DNA of 64,000 nt from Acinetobacter ursingii DSM 16037 = CIP 107286. Lineage in GTDB: Bacteria; Pseudomonadota; Gammaproteobacteria; Pseudomonadales; Moraxellaceae. Shown one piece after another: positions 9,045-17,332 of the stretch (position 1 is its first letter; each line of letters begins with the position of its first letter). A model generated the notes under the pieces. It did no database searches. It was not told the origin of the DNA and worked only from the letters and a program-made list of their open reading frames with translations. A program made the translations under genes and the position numbers. The DNA lies in assembly GCF_000368825.1 (NCBI RefSeq), contig NZ_KB849719.1, positions 201,803 to 265,802 on the forward strand, written 5' to 3'.

Positions 9045-11618
9045 ATGACAATTGAACTTGAGATTAAAAAATGGTTATTAACACAAGCCGATTGGTTACA
9101 AGAAGCGGCGGTACGAATACTTCAGAAAGCCCAGCTTGATGATAACGACTATAAGGATTTATGCATACTAATAAAGACTCCCGAAGGCAAAGCGGTAACA
9201 ACTCATCGAACTTACGATGAGTTGACTGTAAACCAAGTCAAAAATGAATTGCGTCTAAAAGCTATCAATGAAGTTGTTGGTATAGAAAACTTAGCTCCTA
9301 AAAGCCCCTTAATATTTGGAGAAGGGAATTTAAGTGTAATTTATGGACATAATGGTTCGGGTAAGTCGAGCTATACCCGTATATTAAAAAAAGTATCAGG
9401 AGTTCCACGAGCACAGAATTTAAAACCAAATGTTTTTTTGCCACCACCCGATCTTAGTCATTGTATTTTTGTAATTGATATAGATGGAAGTGAGCAAGAA
9501 ATTAAGTGGGGTGCTCATGAGTCATGTTTAGATGACCTCGTTTCAATTGATATTTTTGATAGTGAAGAAGCAAATTATTATTTAACCAAAGAGAGTATTG
9601 CTACATACATGCCTCCAGCAGTTACCTTGTTTGCAGAATTGGCAAAAGTTTGCTCAAGAGTAAAGGATATACTACAAACCGAGCAGGATACTCTTTTAAG
9701 TAAATTACCAAAGCTTCCTAGTCAATTCTATTCAACAGAAATAGCTATTAAGTTGAATACATTAAATGAAAAAACGAATGATAAATTCCTAGAGAGCTTT
9801 ACTTTATGGTCTGAAAATGATCAACAGCAACTCAATAATTTGAATTTAAGATTGAGTACAGATAATCCAACTGAACTTGCGAAGCAAAGAAGAAATACAG
9901 CCTTACAAGTGAAGGAAATTATTAAAACACTTGAAGAGGCACAACACTCGCTAAGCTCTTCAAATATAGATTTAATTAGACTTCTTAAACAAGATGTATT
10001 ACAAAAGCGCCAAGTTGCCTTAGATGCAGCAAAGAATTTAGTTGGTGAATTAGCTGGGGTAAGTGGCGATACTTGGCGAGCAATGTGGAGCGCTGCTAGA
10101 AAATATTCTCAAGTAGTATATCCAGAACAAAAATTTCCAGTTACGGATGATGCAAAATGTTTACTTTGCCATCAAGAACTTAATTTTGAGGCAAAAGAAC
10201 GACTGCAAAATTTTGAAAAATTTGTATGTAGCACTCTTGAGCAAGATGCTGAAAATGCAGAAAAAAACTATAGAACTATCCTTACTCAACTTCCTTTAGT
10301 TTTAACGGATCAGCAAATAAGAACTCAATGTGAGGCTGCGGGAATCGGTACTGACGATTGGTTAAAATGTTTGGGAGGTATCTGGTTAAAAATTAAGAAT
10401 AATATTTTAGTTCTTAATGCTCACGAAGAGCAGGGAGTACTTAGCGATATTTCCGAAGCACAAAAAGTAATAGTTGTTCTTAATGAATATACAGATCGTT
10501 TAAATCGAGAAGCAAATCAATTTGATCAGGATGCTACAGAGTTCGATAGAGTTCTGGCTAATAAGCAAAAGTTAGAATTAGAAGCTAAGCTGTGGACCAG
10601 CCAGCAAGTTGAATCAATTAAGCAAGAAGTACTTAGATTAAGAAATCATAAGCAGTACGAGTTGTGGAAGTCATTAACAAATCCTAGAAATATTTCCATA
10701 AAAGCCGCATCAATTTCTGAAAGAGCTATTACTGAAGCATATATTCGGCGTTTCAATGACGAATTACGATTATTGGGAGCACATCATTTAAAGGTTGAGT
10801 TAATAAAATCGAGAACAGCAAGAGGGGAAGTTTTTCATAAAATTCAATTAAAGGGTACAACTAATGAAAACTTATTACCAGAACTAGTTTTAAGTGAAGG
10901 GGAGCGTAGAATAATTTCTTTAGCAGCTTTCTTAGCAGATGTGGTCAATAAGCCCTATTTGGCTCCATTTATATTTGATGACCCAATTTCCTCATTAGAT
11001 CATGATTATGAGTGGCATGTGGCTTCCCGTTTAGCAGATTTAGCCAAACAACGACAAGTTATTATATTTACACATAGACTATCACTTTTTGGCACAATGG
11101 AAGATGTTTCTAAGAAAAATGGTGAACAATGGCATAAGGTTCATTTCTCAGCAATATGTATTGAGGGTTTTAATGGGAGTGTGGGACATCCAGCACATCA
11201 GCAAACTTGGAATTCTAATACAAAAACAGCTAATAATATTCTTCTAACTAGATTAAAAGATGCTTCTAGTTTAGGACAACAATCTGGAGTAGAAGTTTAC
11301 CGACAATTAGCTCAAGCTATTTGTAGTGATTTTAGAAAATTATTAGAGAAAAGTGTTGAAGATGACTTATTGAATGCAATTGTAAGAAGACATCGTCGAT
11401 CCATCACAACAGATAATAAAATACATTCTTTAGCATTGATTGAAAAAGATGATTGTCTATTTATAGAACAATTGATGACTAAGTATTCATGCTTTGAACA
11501 TAGTCAGTCGACAGAAATCCCAATACGTATTCCTGAAGAAAATGAGCTACGTTCAGATATTGAGAGTCTTAAAAAATGGAGAGAAGAGCTTTCAGCTAAG
11601 CGGAAAAGTGCCAGCTAG
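9045..11618 (+). CDS. Large zinc-hook ABC ATPase (AAA_13, RloC-like)
   Basis: This 857-aa SMC/Rad50-like ATPase has Walker A GHNGSGKSS at residues 101-109, long coiled-coil-prone arms, a CxxC zinc-hook (C372-LL-C375) in the middle, the ABC signature LSEGERRIISLAAF (about 620) and Walker B FIFDDPISSLDHDY (about 645). The last 180 residues form an extra domain ending in a conserved-looking segment (KYSCFEHSQ, then IRIPEENELRSDIESLKKW). RloC anticodon nucleases have the same plan of ATPase heads, zinc hook and effector tail and are linked to type I R-M loci, so this is probably a defence effector. I cannot confirm the Arg-Glu-His nuclease triad, so the toxic activity is unassigned. It has its own 200-bp AT-rich leader and RBS (TAGGGGAATT). 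Confidence 0.8.
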   Translation: MTIELEIKKWLLTQADWLQEAAVRILQKAQLDDNDYKDLCILIKTPEGKAVTTHRTYDELTVNQVKNELRLKAINEVVGIENLAPKSPLIFGEGNLSVIYGHNGSGKSSYTRILKKVSGVPRAQNLKPNVFLPPPDLSHCIFVIDIDGSEQEIKWGAHESCLDDLVSIDIFDSEEANYYLTKESIATYMPPAVTLFAELAKVCSRVKDILQTEQDTLLSKLPKLPSQFYSTEIAIKLNTLNEKTNDKFLESFTLWSENDQQQLNNLNLRLSTDNPTELAKQRRNTALQVKEIIKTLEEAQHSLSSSNIDLIRLLKQDVLQKRQVALDAAKNLVGELAGVSGDTWRAMWSAARKYSQVVYPEQKFPVTDDAKCLLCHQELNFEAKERLQNFEKFVCSTLEQDAENAEKNYRTILTQLPLVLTDQQIRTQCEAAGIGTDDWLKCLGGIWLKIKNNILVLNAHEEQGVLSDISEAQKVIVVLNEYTDRLNREANQFDQDATEFDRVLANKQKLELEAKLWTSQQVESIKQEVLRLRNHKQYELWKSLTNPRNISIKAASISERAITEAYIRRFNDELRLLGAHHLKVELIKSRTARGEVFHKIQLKGTTNENLLPELVLSEGERRIISLAAFLADVVNKPYLAPFIFDDPISSLDHDYEWHVASRLADLAKQRQVIIFTHRLSLFGTMEDVSKKNGEQWHKVHFSAICIEGFNGSVGHPAHQQTWNSNTKTANNILLTRLKDASSLGQQSGVEVYRQLAQAICSDFRKLLEKSVEDDLLNAIVRRHRRSITTDNKIHSLALIEKDDCLFIEQLMTKYSCFEHSQSTEIPIRIPEENELRSDIESLKKWREELSAKRKSAS

Positions 11619-11743
11619 CAGTAATTGCTATTTTAAAAAATTATGGATGGTGATACTTTCTATCCATTTTTATTATAACGAATATGTCTTTGGTGACCCA
11701 CTTATTTATTGGCGGGAACATATTGATGAACTAGGAATTAACT

Positions 11744-11890
11744 ATTGCTGATCCTGAATCTATAAAAAAGCAATGTCGGATCTACAGCGATGACTTCAAA
11801 TGCGAGCTTGTAAAAAAATGTAGCCACCCTCATATTTTGATTGCCAATGTGGCACTTTAAAATGGCATTAATACCAATTTACTCAATCGC
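11744..11890 (+). pseudogene. IS66-family orfA (tnpA) remnant
   Basis: Translated from 11744, this stretch gives a transposase-like N-terminal sequence, RIYSDDFKCELVKKCSHPH followed by ILIANVAL-stop-NGINTNLLNR-stop. The pattern (YSDxFK, VxxC, GININLLxxW-like) is that of IS66 OrfA helix-turn-helix proteins. Two in-frame stops and no downstream tnpB/tnpC show it is a relic. It marks an older insertion at the junction between the ATPase gene and the next module. Confidence 0.65.
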
Positions 11891-12124
11891 TGACTTTAAA
11901 TTTTTTAACTAATAGATTCCGCTTGAGATTTAGGTGAGTTCAAGTGCCATAGCCTCCTCAAATTGTCATTGTAGTGTTGTTGACAAAAAAAAATATTTTT
12001 CATATGATTTCTCTTAAGCAAAAAGCCTAGGTTGAGTTTTAACCTGCGGTTAAGAATTCATACTATCTTAAACAAAAATACTCAGCTTATTTTCAATAAG
12101 AAAAATCCGTTATTTCGTAAGTAT

Positions 12125-12159
12125 GCCTCTAAATCAAAAGATTTAGTTGAGGGCTTTTT
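12125..12159 (+). terminator. Imperfect hairpin followed by T-run
   Basis: GCCTCTAAATC pairs imperfectly with GATTTAGTTGAGGGC and is followed by TTTTTAT. It looks like a weak rho-independent terminator or a leader hairpin; it lies only 25 bp upstream of the interrupted gene at 12184. Confidence 0.4.
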
Positions 12160-12597
12160 ATTTGCTATCGAAATATAACGGATATGATCATGTATAACAC
12201 ATTTTCTGAAAGACATTTTCTCACTAAACCACCTGTCGTAGGTTATTTACCCCTTAAGAGATTCCATATTCTGCCAGTATTTGGGTTAGAGCCTGAATTA
12301 ATTAAACAATCTGTTGAAAGCGTATCTCGAGATCGTGAAAAAATAGCTCATTGCACACTCTTAAATGCTCTTGTTCATTCATTGGGTTTTAACGGTGGTT
12401 TTTCAGGATTTTTGAATGCCTATGAGCAAATTTTAAAACCTTTTATGGAAGACCATAACTTATGCCAATATGCAGATCTTATTAAACCCCAGTTTCCATG
12501 TGATGGTGCAAGCCGTTTAAAACATCAACGTCAAGATGTATCCGATAGAATGTTCTATGGCAATAGTTCTATCCCAGACAAAATTTTTACAGGATAT

Positions 12598-13698
12598 TAG
12601 GACTTACGCACTATTATTTATAGATTCTCTGTGGTAGCAGATGATTTTTATCGAGAATAAAGTCATCAATGAAGTTTTTGATAACTGGTCTAAATAATTT
12701 CTTCTGCCAACGATATACATTTTCAAAGATCCGCTCAAACTGGTTCTTTTGTATCTCGACGTAGGCCATCAAGGCTGAAAAAATATGATTCAAAATCAGT
12801 TTAGATCGTCTTACTTGAAACTTTTCAATATGACAAACCTGTTTAATCACCCGGTGATATTGCTCTATTTTCCAATGACTTGAATGTAATTCATGAAAAC
12901 CCTCAAAGGACAATAAATCATCTTCATCTTGATGCACAATATAAAACCTCTGCTGTTCTTTTAACTGAGTCTTAAATAATTGTACAAAGCCAAAATCTTT
13001 GAGCCAGACCACTTGACCCTGATGGAAATTTGGCAATAAACGCAGTTGAAACCATTGTCCTTTTTCTGGGGAAACCTTACGGTTACAGTCGATACCAAAC
13101 ATAAATCGAATACCATATTTTCTTATGGTTTTTAGATTTCCAGTCGATGAATACCAACTATCACCTGTAATAAATTGAATCTTTGCACCCCAACTGAGTA
13201 CTTCACTTAACATATCCATAAAGTAATCATTCTTGGTTTTACTTTCAGATTTGTCATAAATTCGGAAATTAATTGGAATATTTTGGCCATTCTGATCTGT
13301 CGCATACAAGGTAATGAGATTAATACCCTTGACGGATCGGTGGTGTTTGCCTGACCAAAAATAGCTAACCAAGTCCATATGTTGACTATAGGGTTTATCT
13401 AAAACAGTATCATCAATACTGACTATAAGTTTATTATTATCAATATGTTGAATTGCTTCTTGATATAGGTCGTGAGGTGTGTAGTCTTCACGTTCTAGAA
13501 AGCGATTTACACTATCATGCGAGATGTTATAAGTCTCGGCAAGTTGTGTGCAGCTAATAGAGTTCGGTTCTGTCATGAGAAAGCCCATATAAATGGGTAA
13601 TGTACAAGTTGCTGTAGAAGCATGTTTAATTCGTCTGATCACAGATACTTTATAAAGTATTTTAATACTTTTTTGAATCCGTCAATGCGTAAGTCCTA
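12598..13698 (-). mobile_element. ISAba11-like insertion sequence, complete
   Basis: The element is 1101 bp long with perfect 13-bp terminal inverted repeats (TAGGACTTACGCA at 12598-12610 and TGCGTAAGTCCTA at 13686-13698). It is flanked by the 5-bp direct repeat GATAT (12593-12597 and 13699-13703). It carries one transposase gene. Length, ends and target duplication agree with my memory of ISAba11, which is known to inactivate lpx genes in A. baumannii; an ISfinder comparison would settle the name. Confidence 0.93.
12614..13642 (-). CDS. tnp: IS transposase (IS4/IS701-type DDE)
   Basis: This 342-aa DDE transposase fills the element. The N-terminus has a helix-turn-helix-like stretch (QLAETYNISHDSVNRFLERE). 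The catalytic core shows the first Asp in VSIDDTVLDKP, the second in ITGDSWYSS, and a YREK-like region with the Glu in HWKIEQYHRVIKQVCHIEKF. It starts at GTG (complement of 13640-13642), with the in-frame internal ATG of MGFLMTEPN as a less likely alternative. The reading frame is intact, so the element is probably active; the near-identical second copy at the window start supports this. Confidence 0.9.
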   Translation of the reverse strand: MIRRIKHASTATCTLPIYMGFLMTEPNSISCTQLAETYNISHDSVNRFLEREDYTPHDLYQEAIQHIDNNKLIVSIDDTVLDKPYSQHMDLVSYFWSGKHHRSVKGINLITLYATDQNGQNIPINFRIYDKSESKTKNDYFMDMLSEVLSWGAKIQFITGDSWYSSTGNLKTIRKYGIRFMFGIDCNRKVSPEKGQWFQLRLLPNFHQGQVVWLKDFGFVQLFKTQLKEQQRFYIVHQDEDDLLSFEGFHELHSSHWKIEQYHRVIKQVCHIEKFQVRRSKLILNHIFSALMAYVEIQKNQFERIFENVYRWQKKLFRPVIKNFIDDFILDKNHLLPQRIYK

Positions 13699-15320
13699 GA
13701 TATAACTTCCGTTACGATCAATACTTTGATGATGGTATAGGTATCTATAATTTTGAAATTGATCATTCTAATTATGGATTACATCAACGTGCCTATGATG
13801 ATAATGATTCATCAAATGTAGATGTTGCTCTGAAAAACCCTATATTACAGGTACTTCTGAAACGTAAACAACCAAATACGAGAGCATTGATTGATATCGT
13901 GATTGGTGGAGATTTGTTTTATATTCAGGCGGGATTTAACCTACTTGGAGATCAATTAGTTCAACCTAGGGAACAAGAATCAGTTTTTCAAATCTATAAT
14001 ACTAATAAGGAAAACTTGGCAGAGTGTATAATACATTGTAATAAAAAGATGAACTTGTTTCTTCAGCGCATTGAAGAACTTAACCAAGGCTGGGTTGAAG
14101 TAATCCCTTTTAATGATAACCTTATTTTTTTAAAAGGGGAAAATGGACAATATGATTTTATTTTTAAAAATCAATGTGATGAGATGTTTGAACATCAAAT
14201 TTATGCGCCTTACTTGAAACGAGCTGATGTACCAAAATTTGATGATGAATATCACTTTAAGCGCTGGTTCTACTTCGAATTCAAGGGAAATAGACAACAA
14301 CGACTACATCAAGCAGAAACTGAATATTATTTTTCGGGTGGTAACACATGCGATTATCCTGGAACAGAAGAGTTATTAAAACGATCTTTGTATAGTAAAT
14401 ATGCTAAAACTCTTGTAGATTTGAGTTCTTCTATCGAGTTACCTTCTTTTCAGAAGATTCGGTTGGAAAATGGTAAATGCTTGATGATTTCCAATTTAAT
14501 CACAATTGAAGATTTTCAAGATTTTTCAATTTCAAACTCATTGTATTTAGAAGCTAGAGCAACTGTTGTTGAGAAAGTGAAAAAAGGATGCTTGCTTGAT
14601 AATCTAGAAGCAGTAAATGCTGATGAAGATACGACGTTGCCTGTATCACTGACTTGGTATGATGTGATGGTATTTATTAGCTGGTTTAATCGTAAGAATA
14701 AAGTTGAGACACGTCTATTAACTTTCGATGAGTTTAAGGAAGTTTCACCTTTTGATGAGCCTATAGACGATAGTCTAAGCTATTATTCACCTCCTTTAGA
14801 AGTAAGAACAAAAGGAAAAACTTATTTTAGTAACCAACGCAATGAACAGTTTGAATACAATTGCTTGAGTTTTTATGATGAAAACGGATATAAAATAATT
14901 GGTCATCCACCTTATATGGATGCAGAATCTTTTCAAAAAATTCAATTGAAATTCGAAGATGTAAATTTTTTGGAGAAACATGGGCTTCGATTTATTGATT
15001 CGAAAAACTTTGGTGAGTGGTTAAATGATAAAACTTGTGTCTGTTGTAAATCACTAGCGGAATTTTATAATTATATTGCCAGACCAACTCCAGCATTGAA
15101 TTCTACTGGTAAATATAAGTTTAGAAAAACTGGCTTTAGACTTTGCTATGAATTAAAAAGTTAATTAAGTTGAGGATGGGCAAGATGAAACTCTTGCTCT
15201 AGTCTGCTTAAGATCATTTATCAGGGTGAGTAAATATAAAATCATACCTTATTTATGACTTTGAAAACTTATACTTTTAGCATTTAATTAAACAAAACTT
15301 TATATTTTATTTAGGAATCT

Positions 15321-16346
15321 ATGCAATACCAACCGCCTTATACCATCACCTCAAAAATCATTCATCTGATTGCGCAGATCAGTGAAAATATAGGGCGTTT
15401 GACTGTTTTAGAGGAAATTCAAGATAGTCTGAAACTACGAAAAGCCAATCGTATCCGTACCATCCAAGGTTCATTGGCAATAGAAGGTAACTCCCTTAGC
15501 ACAGAGCAGATCACGGCGATCCTCAATGGTAAGATCGTGATTGCACCCCCGAAAGAAGTTCAGGAAGTGCGTAATGCTATTAAAGCCTATGAAGCCTTTC
15601 AGCAGTGGCAACCAAGTCAAGAATCTGACTTACTACAAGCACATCAAATTTTAATGACGGGTTTGATCGATGAAATCGGTCAGTATCGTCATGGTGGTGT
15701 TGGTGTGATGTCAGGTGATCGAGTAGTGCATATGGCTCCGCCTGCTAATCAGATCAATCGTTTAATGGTTGATTTACTTGATTGGTTGAATGACAGTGAT
15801 GAACATCCACTGATTCAAAGTTCTGTATTCCATTATGAGTTTGAGTTTATTCATCCATTTGCAGACGGTAATGGTCGAATGGGAAGATTATGGCAAACAT
15901 TGATTTTAAGCAGATGGAATCCAATCTTTGCTAATATCCCTGTTGAGAGTCTGATCTATCAAAATCAAAAAGCCTACTATGAGGCTTTGCAAGCAAGTAC
16001 TGACCGAACGGATTCAGCCCCGTTTATAGAATTTATCTTGCAGATGATTTTAGATGCCATTCTTAGTTCAACGGATACCGCTCAAGATAGCGACCATGTT
16101 ACCGCTCAAGCTGACGTACATGCTCATCTAGAAATGAGCGACCAAGTTCAGCGTTTAATTTCGGCAATGAAGCAAGAAGATTATACTTTGGCTGAATTGA
16201 TGCAATTGATTGGATTAACTCATCGAGCAACGTTCCAAAAGAATTACTTGAATCCTGCTATAGAAGCTGGCTTGATTGAGCGTACTATTCCAGATAAGCC
16301 TAAAAGTCCGAAGCAAAAGTATCATAAAGTTCAAAGACAATATTAG
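15321..16346 (+). CDS. Fic family protein with built-in inhibitory helix
   Basis: Fic proteins transfer AMP or other nucleotide moieties onto target hydroxyls. The 341-aa protein has the complete active-site motif HPFADGNGRMGR (His178) and an N-terminal inhibitory motif SLAIEGN (Ser51, Glu55, Gly56), which marks a class II, self-inhibited Fic. The N-terminus fits the Fic/DUF4172-like helical domain, and a C-terminal winged helix (about residues 260-330; YTLAELMQLIGLTHRATFQ) suggests DNA binding or autoregulation. It stands alone, with no antitoxin gene beside it, consistent with internal inhibition. An RBS (TTTAGGAATCT) precedes the ATG. It is the last gene before the island's tRNA scar; the target is unknown. 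Confidence 0.92.
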   Translation: MQYQPPYTITSKIIHLIAQISENIGRLTVLEEIQDSLKLRKANRIRTIQGSLAIEGNSLSTEQITAILNGKIVIAPPKEVQEVRNAIKAYEAFQQWQPSQESDLLQAHQILMTGLIDEIGQYRHGGVGVMSGDRVVHMAPPANQINRLMVDLLDWLNDSDEHPLIQSSVFHYEFEFIHPFADGNGRMGRLWQTLILSRWNPIFANIPVESLIYQNQKAYYEALQASTDRTDSAPFIEFILQMILDAILSSTDTAQDSDHVTAQADVHAHLEMSDQVQRLISAMKQEDYTLAELMQLIGLTHRATFQKNYLNPAIEAGLIERTIPDKPKSPKQKYHKVQRQY

Positions 16347-16529
16347 AGCCGTTTAAATTTTTTAAAGTCTACAAAAAATTCTGTAGCTTTTCTGTAGACT
16401 GCTAGATTGTTTTATAGTGATCTGAATTGTTGTGGATTGTCAGTAATAATTTAAATATATTTAATTAAAACAATATGATGTGTGGTTATGTGCTGTGGTG
16501 TGTTTTGATATATTTGTATAAGTCATGGA

Positions 16530-16584
16530 ACTCAAAATCCACTGTCAGCGATGACGTGTCGGTTCGAGTCCGACCCTCGGACCA
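16530..16584 (+). other. tRNA-Leu 3' fragment (putative att site of genomic island)
   Basis: The sequence reads as the 3' part of a tRNA-Leu: anticodon loop CTCAAAA (CAA), 3' anticodon stem TCCAC, a long variable arm (GTCA-GCGA-TGAC), a T-arm GTCGG-TTCGAGT-CCGAC, and CCTCGG-ACCA. The 5' half (acceptor strand and D-arm) is missing: upstream bases do not fold as a tRNA, and one acceptor base appears lost. This is the usual scar left when an integrase element inserts in a tRNA gene and displaces its 3' end. The restored full tRNA would lie left of the window. Confidence 0.75.
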
Positions 16585-16610
16585 TTGATTCTTCAAAGAA
16601 TTTTAGATAA

Positions 16611-16647
16611 ACCCCGAAACCTTGATATACAAAGGTTTCGGGGTTTT
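16611..16647 (+). terminator. Strong rho-independent terminator (of the displaced tRNA-Leu)
   Basis: ACCCCGAAACCTT pairs perfectly with AAGGTTTCGGGGT (13 bp), followed by a short T-run (TTTTG). It sits 26 bp after the CCA of the tRNA fragment and is probably the original terminator of that tRNA gene. Confidence 0.85.
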
Positions 16648-16659
16648 GTCGTTTCTGGG

Positions 16660-17332
16660 GTTTGTGTTTTTTTACGGTATTTTTCTGGATTATTTGGTAT
16701 ATGTTTCCGCTCGATTTCCACCCATAGAGTGACTTTGTAGCTCAAAGGTGTCTACATAAAAAGGAGTGTTGTTTTAGATGAGTATTTCGGTTTATCAAAA
16801 ACTAAATAAAAATTGGATGGCCGATGTAGCACTTAATAGCATTAGAAGAACAAAAACATTTGATAAAAAAATTGATGCAACAAACTGAGCCAGATTTGCT
16901 GAACCAGAACTAATACTCAATGGAGCTACAGAATTTGCCTAAGTAAAGTAGTGCATAAGGTGAGCTACGACACGATACAGTTCCTGATCTGAATGTATTT
17001 GCTTCGTTCAGGAAAATGCTTGATCTTTTTCAGGTAAGTGCTGATTCACAAGACAAGGTGCTGGATAGATTTCGGGGGTGATTTCATCCAAAGCAGTGTT
17101 CAGGTTGAATAATTGGCCAATCTGGTGAAAAAAATAGCGCAGAGGTGATATCGGTTCCTGCATTTACAGGTTAAGGCCTATCAAATCTGATTTGTAGTAA
17201 TTAAAAAATCGTTCGTTGGTTGAACATCAATGAAAATGTGATTAAAAGATGATTTGTTTTAACTCTTGGATAGGTCTTGATATTTCTCCCAAAGAGAAAT
17301 ATCAAGAGAATCTAAACAAGAATAAAAAACTA
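16660..17332. other. Decayed non-coding stretch after island boundary
   Basis: No intact gene is seen. Short open pieces occur, for example a frame beginning ATGAGTATTTCG at 16778 that stops after about 36 codons, and an overlapping piece reading LEEQKHLIKKLMQQTEPDLL. These look like fragments of broken genes or transposases, but I cannot assign a family. It ends with the hairpin at 17276-17306. Confidence 0.5.
17276..17306. repeat. Perfect inverted repeat/hairpin downstream of DUF4198 gene
   Basis: CTTGATATTTCTC (17276-17288) and GAGAAATATCAAG (17294-17306) form a 13-bp stem with a 5-nt loop. It lies just past the 3' end of the leftward DUF4198 gene, so it may act as its terminator or mRNA stabiliser, although neither side has a T-run. 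Confidence 0.55.

Larger units (their letters stand above)
11619..12183. other. Intergenic stretch: IS66 relic and hairpin
   Basis: There is no intact gene here. A small reading frame that overlaps the end of the ATPase gene (to 11751) has no recognisable features. The stretch holds the IS66 orfA relic, then about 230 bp of AT-rich sequence that I cannot assign, and finally the hairpin at 12125-12159 just upstream of the next gene. Confidence 0.6.
12593..13703. repeat. 5-bp target-site duplication GATAT flanking the IS
   Basis: GATAT occurs at 12593-12597 and 13699-13703. Collapsing the two copies restores the reading frame of the interrupted host gene, which independently confirms the IS boundaries. 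Confidence 0.9.
12184..15164 (+). pseudogene. Unknown protein with FGE/SUMF1-like C-terminus, interrupted by IS
   Basis: The gene is split into 12184-12597 and 13704-15164 by the IS at 12598-13698. Removing the IS and one GATAT target copy restores one uninterrupted frame of 624 codons, joining ...FTGY to NFRYDQYFDD.... The C-terminal 180 residues resemble formylglycine-generating-enzyme/SUMF1 (C-type-lectin-like) folds: a WYDVMVFISWFNRKN helix, LLTFDEFKEVSPFD, and a terminal FRKTGFRLCYELK like the family's GFR(L/V) end. The N-terminal 440 residues match nothing I recognise. The catalytic Cys pair of true FGE is not evident, so a binding rather than enzymatic role is more likely. A TTG at 13887 could start a 425-aa fragment but has no clear RBS. 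Its place in a defence island suggests, but does not prove, a defence role. Confidence 0.75.

Noticed and set aside
11494-11751. 85-codon open frame overlapping the 3' end of the zinc-hook ATPase gene
   Set aside because: Most of it is an out-of-frame shadow of the ATPase gene; the short tail after 11618 has no recognisable features and no RBS.
12598-13698. IS630-like (TA duplication) or IS701-like 4-bp (YTAR) target-site reading of the IS ends
   Set aside because: Only the 5-bp GATAT reading restores the interrupted frame; the TA and YTAR readings leave stop codons.
13887-15164. Independent 425-aa gene starting at TTG 13887
   Set aside because: The frame is open upstream to the IS and joins exactly to the 12184 frame when the IS is removed, so it is the 3' part of one interrupted gene.
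16530-16584. A functional tRNA gene
   Set aside because: The acceptor 5' strand and D-arm are absent and one acceptor base is missing, so only a 3' fragment is present.
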